NCBI RefSeq assembly: GCF_900115295.1
Contig: NZ_FOVZ01000001.1
Coordinates: 992,001 to 1,056,000 of the forward strand
Direction: 5' to 3'
Length of the DNA stretch: 64,000 nucleotides
DNA from: Sphingomonas sp. OK281
GTDB lineage: Bacteria; Pseudomonadota; Alphaproteobacteria; Sphingomonadales; Sphingomonadaceae
In this document: positions 26,213 to 36,800 of the stretch, piece after piece
How positions within the stretch are numbered: the stretch's first letter is position 1
Layout of the letters: each line of letters starts with the position of its first letter
The notes under the pieces: model-generated
What the model was told of the DNA's origin: nothing
What the model saw: the letters and a program-made list of their open reading frames with translations, nothing else
The model's database searches: none
Made by a program: the position numbers and the translations under genes

Positions 26213-27145
26213 ATGGACGCACTGGTTCTCGACGATGTGACGAAGCGGTTCGGCGATCACACCGCGGTCGACGCGCTGAGCTTTGCGGTGAAGCCCGGCG
26301 AGATCTTCGGGTTTCTCGGCGGCAACGGCGCGGGCAAGACGACGTCGTTGCGGATGGTCCTCGACATCCTCCGGCCCACGTCCGGACGGATCGAAGTGCT
26401 TGGTTGTCCGCCGGGGCGCGAGAACGCCGCAGACTTGGGCTTCATGCCGGAGGAGCGCGGGCTGTACCGCGGCATGACGGCGATCGACACCGTCACCTAT
26501 TTTGGCCGACTGAAGGGCATGACCGCCGGCGCGGCACGGACCAAGGGTCACGACCTGCTCGGACGTTTCGGGCTGGCGGATGCGGCGAAGATGCAGATCG
26601 ACAAATTGTCGAAGGGCATGGCGCAGAAGGTCCAGCTTGCCGCGACATTGGTCAACAGTCCGAAACTGCTGTTGCTCGACGAACCGTTTTCAGGGCTAGA
26701 TCCGGTCAACCAGGGGCTGCTGGAAGACGAGATCCTGGGCGCGGCGCGCGGCGGCGCCACGGTGATTTTCTCGACGCACGTGATGCAGCATGCCGAGCGG
26801 CTTTGCGATCGGCTGCTGCTGTTGTCGCAGGGGCGAAAAGTGTTCGAGGGCACGCAGGCCGAGGCACGCGGGCGGCTGCCCGCGCGGCTCAGCATCGTCG
26901 CGCGCGATACGCCGATGCGGTGCCCTGGCGTCGATCGGGCCGACGCGATCGAGGTGGATGTGGATGGCTGGCGAACCTACGACGTCACGCTAGGTGAGGG
27001 GATCGACCCCGCCGACGTGCTGCAGTGCCTGACCGAACAGGGTATCACGTTGCGCCGGTTCGATCAGCATCGCGTCAGCCTGCACGAGGTGTTCATCCAT
27101 CTGGTTGGCAACCATTCGGCGCCCGAGGGGGAGCAAGCGGCATGA
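26213..27145 (+). CDS. ABC transporter ATP-binding protein (NatA-like)
   Basis: This 310-residue ATPase has Walker A GGNGAGKTT (around 36-44), signature LSKGMAQKVQ (132-141), Walker B LLLLDEPFSG with E157, and the H-loop STHVMQHAE. The C-terminal ~80 residues form a DUF4162-type extension found in NatA/CcmA-like exporters. The stop overlaps the permease ATG (ATGA). It powers the ABC-2 permease that follows; the substrate is unknown. Confidence 0.92.
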   Translation: MDALVLDDVTKRFGDHTAVDALSFAVKPGEIFGFLGGNGAGKTTSLRMVLDILRPTSGRIEVLGCPPGRENAADLGFMPEERGLYRGMTAIDTVTYFGRLKGMTAGAARTKGHDLLGRFGLADAAKMQIDKLSKGMAQKVQLAATLVNSPKLLLLDEPFSGLDPVNQGLLEDEILGAARGGATVIFSTHVMQHAERLCDRLLLLSQGRKVFEGTQAEARGRLPARLSIVARDTPMRCPGVDRADAIEVDVDGWRTYDVTLGEGIDPADVLQCLTEQGITLRRFDQHRVSLHEVFIHLVGNHSAPEGEQAA

Positions 27146-28641
27146 TCCACAACATCTTGCTCGTCGCGATGCGCGAGTTCCGTCAGATCACCGGCATGCG
27201 CAGCTTCTGGCTCACGCTGCTGATCTTGCCACTGGCGTTTGCGATCGGTCCGATCGCTTCCAAGGTGATGGGCTCCGACAAGATCCAGCGCGTGATGCTG
27301 ATCGATGCCGACGGGCGCGAGGCCAGCGCGATCCGCGAGCGGCTCGACGGCGATCGGCAGCGACGGATCCTGACGGCGTTGTCGCGTTACGCGCAGCGCT
27401 ACGACCTGGATCGTGCAAGCCCGACGGCCGTGTGGGCGCAGCATGACCGGCTCTACGGCGATGCGGACGTCGCAGCATTCGTGCAGGCGGGCGGCATGCC
27501 AGCGGCGTTGGCGACGATGAAACGCGTGGCGACGTCGGAGACGCCGGCATTCGATCCGCCCGAGGCGGACTTCGCGATCGTCCCGACGCCACCGGCGATC
27601 ACGAACGCCGATCCTGCCGCACTTGATCGACTGCTCAAGCCGCTGATCCAGCCGGGCGAGTTCGGCGACAAGAAGGCCAAGCCGCTCGATTATGCGGTCT
27701 ATATCCCCCGCGGGTTCGGCACGCGCACGACCGCCGCACGGCTCTGGTCCAGCGAACAGCCGGGCGCGAACTTCGTCCAGCCGCTCCAGTCCGTCCTGAC
27801 TCAGCGGGTGCGGACCGCCTATCTCAAGGCGAGCGGACTCGCTGCCGACCGCGCAGCGGCTGCGACCACCTTGGTTCCGGCGATCGCGATCTCGACCCCG
27901 GCGCCGGGCGGCGGGCGCGAACGGATGCTGGTGCGCTCGATCGTGCCGCTGCTGAGCGCATACATCCTGCTGATGTCGCTGCTGCTGTCGGGCAACTGGA
28001 TCCTGCAGGGGCTGGTCGAGGAGCGGTCGAACAAGCTGATCGAGACCGTGCTCGCGTGCATCAGCCCCGACGAACTCCTGTACGGCAAGCTCGCCGGGAC
28101 GGTCGCGGTGGGGCTGACGATGGTCGCGGTGTGGGGATTGTGCGCGACCGGCGCCGCCTTCGCCACGCAAGGTGCGGTCGGCGAGTTCCTGCGGATGGCG
28201 CTCGCCCCCCTCGCCTCGCCCTGGATCATCCTGGTGATGCTGTATTTCTTCCTGGCGGGCTATCTGATGGTGTCGATGATCCTGCTCGCGATCGGCGCAA
28301 TGAGCGATTCGATGCGGGATGCCCAAAGCTACCTGACGCCGGTGCTGATGGTGATCGCGATGCCGTTCACGGTCGTCGCGCAGGGCATCCTGTCGAACAC
28401 CGGCGCCACCGCGCTGAAGGTGCTGACATGGATCCCGCTCTACACGCCGTTCACGATGCTCGCACGGCTCGGTAGCGGCGTGTCGGTGTGGGAGGTCGTC
28501 GGCAGCGCGCTCACGCTCGCGGCGTTCATCGCGATCGAGTTCGTGTTGCTGGCCCGCGTGTTCCGCGCCAGTCTGCTTAACGCCGGGCAGAAGCCGAACT
28601 TTGCCGCGCTTGCCCGCCTGATGCGGCGCGACCCGGCATGA
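27142..28641 (+). CDS. ABC-2 type permease (NatB-like)
   Basis: This 499-residue permease has one N-terminal membrane helix (about 20-40), a long extracytoplasmic loop of ~260 residues and a C-terminal block of five to six helices from about residue 270 (SIVPLLSAYILLMSLLLSG). The short amphipathic segment EERSNKLIETVLACISPDELLYGK is typical of NatB/ABC2_membrane_3 proteins. It pairs with the ATPase upstream. NatAB-like systems export sodium, peptides or antibiotics. Confidence 0.9.
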   Translation: MIHNILLVAMREFRQITGMRSFWLTLLILPLAFAIGPIASKVMGSDKIQRVMLIDADGREASAIRERLDGDRQRRILTALSRYAQRYDLDRASPTAVWAQHDRLYGDADVAAFVQAGGMPAALATMKRVATSETPAFDPPEADFAIVPTPPAITNADPAALDRLLKPLIQPGEFGDKKAKPLDYAVYIPRGFGTRTTAARLWSSEQPGANFVQPLQSVLTQRVRTAYLKASGLAADRAAAATTLVPAIAISTPAPGGGRERMLVRSIVPLLSAYILLMSLLLSGNWILQGLVEERSNKLIETVLACISPDELLYGKLAGTVAVGLTMVAVWGLCATGAAFATQGAVGEFLRMALAPLASPWIILVMLYFFLAGYLMVSMILLAIGAMSDSMRDAQSYLTPVLMVIAMPFTVVAQGILSNTGATALKVLTWIPLYTPFTMLARLGSGVSVWEVVGSALTLAAFIAIEFVLLARVFRASLLNAGQKPNFAALARLMRRDPA

Positions 28642-28700
28642 TCCGTCTCTTCCCGTCCCGTACCACCGGGGGTGCTGCCCCCTTTTCCCAAGGAGCTTCG

Positions 28701-30743
28701 ATGCCGTTCAACCATTTCTCGCGCCTGTCGCTGGGTGTCGCTGTCGCGGCGCTGTCGGTGTCCGCACTGGCGCAGACCGCCCCGACCGGCACCCGCTATG
28801 GATCGTTCGGGATCGACCTGACCGCTGCCGACAAGGCGGTGAAGCCCGGCGACGATTTCTGGACCTACGCAAACGGCAGCTGGAACAAGCGCACTGAGAT
28901 CGCCGCGGATCGCACGTCCGCCGGCGGCAGCGTCATCCTCGCGGACCAGGCCGAGCAGCAGGTCCGCACGATCCTCGACGATGCCGCGCGTGATCCCGCC
29001 GCGGTCGGGCCGGGCGCCAAGCAGTTCGGCGACCTGTATGCGAGCTTCATGGACGAGGCCGCGATCGAGCGCGCTGGTGCGGCACCGCTCAAGCCGTATT
29101 TCGCCAAGATCGACGCCGCGGGCGACAAGCAGAAGCTGCAGGTCCTGTTCTCGACGGTCGGCTATGCCTCGCCGGTCGAGGTCGGCCAGTTGCCCGATCC
29201 GGCCGATCCGAAGCGCTATGCAGTCGCTGCAGGCCAGGGCTCGCTCGGCATGGGCGGCCGCGACTACTATCTCGAACAGGGTCCGAAATACGACACCTTC
29301 CGCACCGCCTACCGTGCCTATGTCGAGAAGATGCTGACCCTGTCGGGGATCGCGGACGCGTCGGCCAAGGCGGACCGGATCGTCGCGCTGGAGACGGCAA
29401 TGGCCAAGGTCCAGTGGTCGCCGGTCCAGTCGCGCGACCTCAAGGCGATGCTCAAGCCGATGGATGCGGCGGGCCGCAAGGCGCTGGCCCCCGAGTTCGA
29501 CTGGCCGTTGCTGCTGTCGACCGCGGGCTACGGCAATTTCCCGACCGTCTACATGACCAACTCGACCGCGCTGACCGAGCTTGGCAAGATCTTCGCCGCG
29601 ACGCCGGTATCGACGTGGCAGGACTGGATGAAGTTCAATCTCGCGGTTGCCAATTCGGGCGTCCTGCCCAAGGCGTTCGACCAGGCGACGTTCGATTTCT
29701 ACGGCAAGACGCTGGCCGACCAGCCGCAGCAGCGCGCCCGGTGGAAGCGCGGTATCGCGCTGGTCAACGGTACGATGGGCGAGGCGGTCGGCGAAGTCTA
29801 TGTGAAGCGCCATTACCCGCCCGAGAGCGAAGCCAAGATGGGCGAGCTGATCGCCAATCTGCGCGCCGCCTACAAGGAGCGGATCACGGCGAACGGCTGG
29901 ATGGACCCGGCGACCAAGACGCAGGCGCTCGCCAAGCTCGCCGCGTTCGATCCGCGGATCGGGCATCCGGTGAAGTACATCGACTACGCATCGTTAAACG
30001 TCGTTCGCGGCGATCCGGTCGGCAATGCGATGCGCTCGGGCGAATTCCAGCATCGCCTCGACCTCTCGCGGCTTGGCAAGCCGGTCGATCGCACGCTGTG
30101 GGGCATGACGCCGCAGACCGTGAACGCCTATTACGATCCGCTCAACAATCAGATCACCTTCCCGGCGGCGATCCTGCAACCGCCCTATTTCGATCCGAAG
30201 GCGGATGCAGCGGTGAACTACGGCGCGATCGGCGCGATCATCGGTCACGAAATGGGCCACGGCTTCGATGACCAGGGCAGCCAGTTCAGCGCCTCGGGCA
30301 AGTTCGAGAACTGGTGGACGCCTGAGGCCCGCGCCGCCTTCACACAGCGCACCGCGGCGCTGTCGAAGCAGTATGACGCGTATGAGCCGATCCCCGGCGT
30401 GCACGTGAAGGGCGCGCTGACGCTCGGCGAGAACATCGGCGATCTCGGCGGCGTCGAGACGGCCTATGCCGCGTACCAGAAGTATCAGGCGGATCACGGC
30501 AAGGCGCCGGTGATCGGCGGGCTGACCGGCGACCAGCGGTTTTTCCTGGCCTATGCGCAGGCTTGGCAGGCCAAGTTGCGCGAGGGTGCGGCCCGCGCGC
30601 GGTTGTTGACCGATCCGCACTCGCCGCCCTTCTACCGCGTCAACGGCATCGTCCGGAACGTCGACGCCTGGTACACCGCGTTCGGCGTGAAGCCGGGTGA
30701 CGCGCTGTATCTCGCGCCCGCACAGCGCGTGCATATCTGGTGA
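28701..30743 (+). CDS. M13 family metallopeptidase (neprilysin-like), exported
   Basis: This 680-residue zinc peptidase has a signal peptide at 1-24 (ends SALAQ). The zinc motif H516EMGH520 is followed by the third ligand E577 in ENIGDLGG, and NAYYDPLNNQITFPA is the substrate-binding edge strand. Length matches bacterial M13 oligopeptidases. AGGAG lies 6 bases before the ATG. It follows the ABC permease by 59 bases in the same direction and may be co-transcribed. Degradation of peptides in the periplasm is the likely role. Confidence 0.93.
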   Translation: MPFNHFSRLSLGVAVAALSVSALAQTAPTGTRYGSFGIDLTAADKAVKPGDDFWTYANGSWNKRTEIAADRTSAGGSVILADQAEQQVRTILDDAARDPAAVGPGAKQFGDLYASFMDEAAIERAGAAPLKPYFAKIDAAGDKQKLQVLFSTVGYASPVEVGQLPDPADPKRYAVAAGQGSLGMGGRDYYLEQGPKYDTFRTAYRAYVEKMLTLSGIADASAKADRIVALETAMAKVQWSPVQSRDLKAMLKPMDAAGRKALAPEFDWPLLLSTAGYGNFPTVYMTNSTALTELGKIFAATPVSTWQDWMKFNLAVANSGVLPKAFDQATFDFYGKTLADQPQQRARWKRGIALVNGTMGEAVGEVYVKRHYPPESEAKMGELIANLRAAYKERITANGWMDPATKTQALAKLAAFDPRIGHPVKYIDYASLNVVRGDPVGNAMRSGEFQHRLDLSRLGKPVDRTLWGMTPQTVNAYYDPLNNQITFPAAILQPPYFDPKADAAVNYGAIGAIIGHEMGHGFDDQGSQFSASGKFENWWTPEARAAFTQRTAALSKQYDAYEPIPGVHVKGALTLGENIGDLGGVETAYAAYQKYQADHGKAPVIGGLTGDQRFFLAYAQAWQAKLREGAARARLLTDPHSPPFYRVNGIVRNVDAWYTAFGVKPGDALYLAPAQRVHIW

Positions 30744-30748
30744 AACCG

Positions 30749-30780
30749 GCTGGGCGTCCGACCCGTGTCGGGCGCCCGGC
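30749..30780 (+). terminator. Hairpin after the M13 peptidase gene
   Basis: A 13-bp stem (GCTGGGCGTCCGA with TCGGGCGCCCGGC, two G-T wobbles) has a 6-base loop and begins 6 bases past the stop. It lacks a T-tract, so termination may be weak. Confidence 0.42.
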
Positions 30781-30865
30781 TCCTATGATGAGAGATGCCG
30801 GTGTCATCCTGCCGGTCGCGAGGCTAAGGGCATAGCGCGCAAGGTTCGAGACTTCAGGTAGACGC

Positions 30866-31210
30866 ATGGCCCGTAAACATTCGAAACATGGTCCCTCTCC
30901 CGTCGCGTACGACGAGGACGAGCAGGACGCGCCGGTCGCGGTCGTACCGTGCTGGCTGTGCGGACGTCCCACCGGCAAGACGGTCATCTGGCATCATCCC
31001 GTCCCCAAGAGCCGGGGCGGACGCGACGTCGTGCCGATGCATCCGATCTGCCAGCAGACGCTGATGGTTAATTTCACCAACGCCGAACTCCAGCGACACG
31101 GGATGGACGTCGAAAGCCTGCTGGCCAACCCGGCCGTGCGCAAGTTCGTCGACTGGGTGGCGAACAAGGAACCCGACTTCACCGCGACGACGGCCAAGAA
31201 ACAGCGCTGA
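30866..31210 (+). CDS. Small HNH-like zinc protein
   Basis: This 114-residue protein has a CWLCGRP knuckle (about 32-38), then IWHHPVPKSRGGRDVVPMHPICQQ, which resembles the beta-beta-alpha HNH core: the doubled H for catalysis, an R/D pair and a second histidine/cysteine. NFTNAEL follows. No signal peptide is present. It could be a nuclease or a nucleic-acid-binding remnant. No partner (terminase, CRISPR, toxin or mobile gene) is adjacent. Confidence 0.72.
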   Translation: MARKHSKHGPSPVAYDEDEQDAPVAVVPCWLCGRPTGKTVIWHHPVPKSRGGRDVVPMHPICQQTLMVNFTNAELQRHGMDVESLLANPAVRKFVDWVANKEPDFTATTAKKQR

Positions 31211-31295
31211 CCGGTCGGCGGCGTCTGCAAACGACGCCGGATTCAGATTCGGGAGCGGACAAGGCTCCTCCGGTTCGGGTAGCGTCGCGCGTGCC

Positions 31296-32711
31296 TTACG
31301 CCGCGGTGCTCCCGCCGATCGCCCTGACCGTATCGACCGCGATTTGTAGCCGCGTGCTCTGTACTTCGAGCAACAGGCGTTGCGCGTCGAGCGCGGCGGT
31401 CTGCGCGGTCACGACATCGAGATAATCCGATGCGCCGTCGCGGTAGCGGATGAGCGCCAGGTCGCGCGTGCGTTCGGCGGCGCGGGTCGCGGCCTGCTGG
31501 TCGCGTTCCTGGGCCACCAAGGCACGTGAGCGGGCAAGGTCGTCCTCGACTTCACGGAAGGCGGTAAGGACGGTCGAGCGGTAGGACGCCGCCGCCTCGT
31601 CATATTGCGCGCGGCTGATGCGGACGCGGGCCTTCCTCGCGCCGCCGTCGAAGATCGCGAGCGCGGCGGACAGTGGCCCGAGTGCCCAGAAGCTGTTCGA
31701 GGCGCGGAGGATGTTGCCGTTGCCCGCCTCGAACCCGCCCGACCCGCCGAGCGTGAACGACGGGTATTGTGCTGCGCGTGCCACGCCGATCTGGGCGTTG
31801 GCGGCCGCGATCCGGCGCTCGGCCGCGACGATGTCGGGGCGGCGTTGCAACAGTGTGGAGGGTACGCCGACGGGAATCGCGGGCGGACGCTGCAACGTGT
31901 CGGCGACGGGAATCGCGAAGGTCGAGGGGGTCTCGCCGACCAAAGCGGCAATCGCGTGCTCGAACGCCGCACGTGCGCCGGCGACCGCCGACAGTTCCGC
32001 GCGCGCGCTCGACAGCAACGCGGCCGAGCGGCTGACGTCGATCCCCGAGGCGATGCCGCCGGTGTGGCGCGTGTCGGTCAGGTCATAGGCGCGCTGGAAC
32101 GCCGCCACCGTCTGGCGCAGCAACACGGTCCGCGCATCGAGACCGCGCATCTGGAAGTACGAGTCCGCCAGCGACGCCTGCAACCCAAGGCGGACCGCGA
32201 CCACATCCTGCGCGCTGGCCTGCGCCGACGCGGTATCCGCGCGGACCGAATTGCGGACGCGGCCGAACAGGTCGATCTCGTACGCCAGCGACGCGCCGAC
32301 CGAGAGGTTGTTGTAGGTCGCTGCGTTACCCGGCGAGAGCGGTCGGCCGGCGGATACGCGCGAACGGCCGCCGTCGGCTCCTACCGATATCGACGGCAGT
32401 AGCGCGGCACGGGACTCGCCGAGCAGACCGCGCGCCTGATCGTAGCGCGCGACGGCGGCGGCGAGGTCGGGATTGCCCGCCTCGATCCGCGCTTCGAGCG
32501 CGGTCAGCGTTGGATCGTCGAACGCGGTCCACCACGCGGCGGGGAGCGACGTGTCGGTAGCTGCTGGCTGCCAGGGCCCCTGCCCTTGCGGTCCGAGTTC
32601 CTTGTACGCCGCCGCAGCCGGGTTCGGCGGAATGCTGTATGGCGGCGCGAGCGAGCACCCGGCCAGGCTTGCCGCCACGATCGCTGTAGCGCCCAGCCTA
32701 GCGCTTCGCAC
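31296..32711 (-). CDS. Outer-membrane efflux lipoprotein, NodT family
   Basis: This 471-residue TolC-like factor has a lipoprotein leader (1-19, lipobox SLAGC). The mature part contains two coiled-coil repeats typical of NodT/OprM proteins, with RRPDIVAAERRI and FTLGGSGGFEAG as the family markers. It forms the exit duct of the RND pump. The GTG start at 32711 lies 14 bases inside the adaptor gene, so translation is coupled. Confidence 0.91.
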   Translation of the reverse strand: MRSARLGATAIVAASLAGCSLAPPYSIPPNPAAAAYKELGPQGQGPWQPAATDTSLPAAWWTAFDDPTLTALEARIEAGNPDLAAAVARYDQARGLLGESRAALLPSISVGADGGRSRVSAGRPLSPGNAATYNNLSVGASLAYEIDLFGRVRNSVRADTASAQASAQDVVAVRLGLQASLADSYFQMRGLDARTVLLRQTVAAFQRAYDLTDTRHTGGIASGIDVSRSAALLSSARAELSAVAGARAAFEHAIAALVGETPSTFAIPVADTLQRPPAIPVGVPSTLLQRRPDIVAAERRIAAANAQIGVARAAQYPSFTLGGSGGFEAGNGNILRASNSFWALGPLSAALAIFDGGARKARVRISRAQYDEAAASYRSTVLTAFREVEDDLARSRALVAQERDQQAATRAAERTRDLALIRYRDGASDYLDVVTAQTAALDAQRLLLEVQSTRLQIAVDTVRAIGGSTAA

Positions 32712-33885
32712 GGGCCGGTCCTGTCGAAGGCGCGATACGGACCGGGTCGCCGGTCTGGAGCGAGTCCGGCGGGCTGTCGATCACGCGGTCGCTGGCGGTG
32801 AGACCTGCACTGATCGCGACGCTGTCGCCATCGTCGCGGCCGATCGTGATCGTCTTGAGATACGCCTTGCCGTCGCTGCCGACGACCGCGACCTGCGTGC
32901 CCTTCGCGCCGATCACCAGCGCGCTCGACGGCAGCCGCACGCCGGTGCCGCCCGCACCGACCGGGAACTTAACCTGCGCATAGGCACCCGGCTTCAGCGC
33001 GCGATCGGTGTTCGCCGCCTGCAACTCGACCAGAACGGTGCCCGACTGCGGATCGACCGCATCGGCGCTGCGGGTCAGCGTCACGTCGAAGTTGCGTCCC
33101 GGATATTCGGGCACGGTCAGCGTCGCGTGCATCCCCTGCCGCGTCTGTCCCGAATAGGCCTGCGGTACGCGGACGTAGATGCGCATTCGGTTGACGTCGG
33201 CGATCGTGAACAGTGGGGTGGACGCGGCCGTCCCTGCGGTCACCAGTGCGCCGACCTGGGTCGAGCGGCTCGTGACGACGCCCGAGAACGGCGCAGTCAG
33301 GCGGGTGAAGCCCTGCAACGCGCCGAGCCGACGAACATTGGCCGAGGCGGCGTTGGCGATCGCGGACTTGGCGGCGAGGTCGCCGATCTTCTCGTCGGTC
33401 TCCTGCTTCGACACCGCATCCTTGGCGAGCAGATCGCGCCAGCGCGTCGCGGTCGACGCGGCGAGCGACCGGTTCGCGCGCGCGGTCTGGAGATCGGCCT
33501 GCGCGGCGGCGACCTGCTGGTCGACCTCGGGTGCGTCGAGGATGGCGAGCGTCTGACCAGCGCGGACTGGATCGCCGATGTCGACGAACCATTTGCGAAT
33601 ATAGCCCGTGGTCCGCGCGTAGATCGCGGCGCTGTTGTAAGCCTGGACGTTACCCGGCAGCGTCAGCGCATCGCTCGCACCCTCGGCGGTCGGACGGATC
33701 ACGGTGACGATGGGGGTCGACTGTGCGGTCGTCCAGTTCGCGAGTTGCGAGTCCGAGCGGTGCCGCGTGAAGATGCCGAACGCCACCAGCGCCAGTGCCA
33801 TCATCGCCGCGACGATGCCGACTTTCCTGAGCGACCCGCGCTGCGGTTCGGTGGCGACGGGATCCGAATGAACGATCTCAGACAT
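32698..33885 (-). CDS. RND efflux periplasmic adaptor
   Basis: This 395-residue membrane-fusion protein has a membrane anchor at about 22-42 and the usual lipoyl, alpha-hairpin and beta-barrel order (TGYIRKWFVDIGDPVRAGQTLA, then AQADLQTARANRSLAAS, then LTRSADAVDPQSGTVLVELQ). It links the inner-membrane pump to the NodT channel. The start at 33885 overlaps the permease stop by 8 bases. Confidence 0.92.
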   Translation of the reverse strand: MSEIVHSDPVATEPQRGSLRKVGIVAAMMALALVAFGIFTRHRSDSQLANWTTAQSTPIVTVIRPTAEGASDALTLPGNVQAYNSAAIYARTTGYIRKWFVDIGDPVRAGQTLAILDAPEVDQQVAAAQADLQTARANRSLAASTATRWRDLLAKDAVSKQETDEKIGDLAAKSAIANAASANVRRLGALQGFTRLTAPFSGVVTSRSTQVGALVTAGTAASTPLFTIADVNRMRIYVRVPQAYSGQTRQGMHATLTVPEYPGRNFDVTLTRSADAVDPQSGTVLVELQAANTDRALKPGAYAQVKFPVGAGGTGVRLPSSALVIGAKGTQVAVVGSDGKAYLKTITIGRDDGDSVAISAGLTASDRVIDSPPDSLQTGDPVRIAPSTGPARAKR

Positions 33886-36800
33886 GCGCTTCCTCTAAAA
33901 TCTCGTCGCGGCGGGCTTTGGCGGCGGCGCGCTCTGCGTCCTTGCGGTGAACGAGGCTGAAGATGACGGGCACGAACATCAGCGTCGCGAACGTCGCGAC
34001 GATCAGCCCGCCGATCACCGCACGGCCGAGCGGCGCGTTCTGCTCGCCGCCCTCGCCGAGGCCCATCGCCATCGGCAACATGCCGATGATCATCGCGAGC
34101 GCGGTCATCAGCACCGGGCGGAAGCGAGTCATCCCTGCCTCCATCGCCGCCTTGTAAGCATCGCCTAGTTCGGCAAGCCGCTCGCGCGCGAAACTCACCA
34201 CCAGGATCGCGTTGGCCGTCGCGACGCCCATGCACATGATCGCTCCGGTCAGGGCGGGAACGGACAGCGGCGTTCCGGTCAGGAACAGGATCCAGACGAT
34301 GCCCGCGATCGCGCCGGGCAGCGCGGTGATGATGACGAACGGATCGAGCCAGCTCTGGAAGTTCACGACGATCAGCAGATAGATCAGCACGATCGCCCCG
34401 ATCAGCCCGAAGAACAGGCCTGAGAACGCACTGTTCATCGTCGCATACTGGCCGCGCAGTGCGACCCTCGTGCCCTTCGGCGCGGACGCCTTGGCATCCG
34501 CCAACACGCGCTTGATGTCGCCCGCCACCGCACCGAGATCGCGGCCGTTGGGGGTCGCGTAGATGTCGATCGCCTGTGCGATGTTGTAGTGCGAGACGAC
34601 GGCGGGCGAGGTGCCGCGGACGACCGTGGAGAGCCCGCCGAGCACCTGCGACGTACCGCCCGCATTGGTGCCGGTGACGGGAATGTTCGACAGGTCGCTC
34701 ATCGATCCGACGCGGTATTCGGGGGTCTGCGCGACGACGCTGTACGACACGCCGTTCTCTGGGTTGAGGTAATAGACCGGGGCGGTCTGGATCGTGCCGG
34801 CCAGCGAGGATCCGACGCTGGCGGTCACGTCGCGCTCGGTCAGCCCGAGTTGACCGATCCGGCTGCGGTCGATGTTGACGCGGAGTTCCGGGTAGCGCGC
34901 CGATTGCTGAATGCGCGCATCGGCGACGCCGGGGATCGCCGCGATTTTCCGCAGCAAAGTCCGGGCGTAGGCGTAGTTGCCGGTCGCATCCTTGCCGGTG
35001 ATCTGCACGTCGATCGGCGCGGGTGCACCGAAGTTCAGGATCTGGCTGGTGATGTCCGCCGGGAGGAACGAGAAGGTCGCGCCGGGGAACGCGCCCGGCA
35101 ACGTCTCGCGCAGTTTCCGCACGTAATCGGCGGTCGGCGCATGCTCGTGCGCGAGCTGGATCAGGATGTCGCCGTCCTGCGGGCCGATCGTGCCGGAGTT
35201 GTTGTAGGTCGCGTTGATCGAGCTGATCGGCAGGCCAATGTTGTCGACTACCGAGACGAGTTCGTTCGCGGGGATGATCTGACGCACCCTCCGCGCGATC
35301 CGGTCGAACTGCGCCGACGTGCTCTCGATCCGGCTGCCGATCGGCGCGCGGACGTGCATCGTGATCTGCCCTGCATCGACCGCGGGGAAGAAGTTCTGGC
35401 CGAGGAACGGGATCAGCAGCATCGACAGCGCGACCACCGCCAGGAAGCCGAGCAGGAACGGCTTTCCGGTCGCCAGCGCGCGCTCCAGCAGGCGACCATA
35501 ACCGCCTCGAAACCGCTCGAACCGCGCCTCGAACCCGCGCTGGAGCCGGACCAACGGATTGCGCGAGGTCGGCGTGCCCGCTGCGTGGACGTCGCCCGCA
35601 TGCGGCTTGAGCAAATACATCGCCATCGTCGGCACCAGCGTCCGCGAGAGGACGAACGACGCGATCATCGCGAACACGACCGACAGCGCGAGCGGCACGA
35701 ACAGGAAGCCCGCGACGCCCGGCAGGAAGAACATCGGCACGAACACGATGCAGATGCACAGCAGCGACACGAACGCCGGGGTGACGATCTGCGCGGCGCC
35801 GTCGAGGATCGCCTGGCGAACACTCTTGCCCTGCTCCAGATGCCAGTTGATGTTCTCGATCGTCACCGTCGCATCGTCGACCAGGATGCCGACCGCGAGA
35901 CTCAATCCGCCGAGCGTCATGACGTTCAGCGTCTGGCCGGTCGCCGACAGCGCGATGATCGCGGCGAGGATCGCGAGCGGGATCGAGATCGCGATGATGA
36001 CCGTCGAGCGCCACGACCCGAGAAACAGCAGGATCATGACGCTGGTCAGCGCCGCCGCGATCGCGCCTTCCTTGACGACGCCTTCGACCGCCGCCTTCAC
36101 GAACAGCGACTGGTCGCCGATCGGCACGATCTTGAGGCTGTCGGGCAGGGTCGCCTGGATCGCGGGCAGCGCATCCTTGATCCCCTGGACGATCGCCAGC
36201 GTCGAGGTCGATCCGTTCTTGAGAATCGTCATCACCACCGACCGCGACCCGTCGACATGCACCACGTTGGTCTGCGGCGCGCTGCCGTCGCGGACGTGCG
36301 CCACGTCGCGCATGTAGATCGTCGCGCCGTTGACGACCTTGACCGGCAGGTTGTTGAGCTCGTCGATCGACCCCGGCGCGTTGTTGAGGCGGACATTATA
36401 CTGGAACCCGCCGATCTTCGCGAAGCCGGCCGGGTTGATCTGGTTCTGCGCGGCGATCGCGAGGCCGACGTCCTGCGCGGACAAGCCCTTCGATTGCAGC
36501 GCCTGCGGATCGAGATCGATCTGCACCTGACGCTGACGCCCACCCGACGGATACGGGATCGCCGCGCCCGGCACGGTTACGAGGCCGGGGCGGATCTGGT
36601 TGACCGCGGTATCGAACAATTTGCCCTCGGACAGCCCGACGCCCGACAGCGCGAGTTGCAGGATCGGCACGGTCGACGCACTATAGTTGAGGATCAGTGG
36701 CGGGGTGACGCCCGGCGGCAACTGGCGCAGCACCGTCTGCGACACCGACGTGACCTGCGCGGTGGCGGTGCGGATGTCGGCACCCGGCTGGAAATAGATC

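Noticed and set aside
30866..31210. Mobile-element or restriction origin for the HNH-like gene
   Set aside because: No integrase, transposase, methyltransferase, inverted repeat or change in base composition accompanies it.
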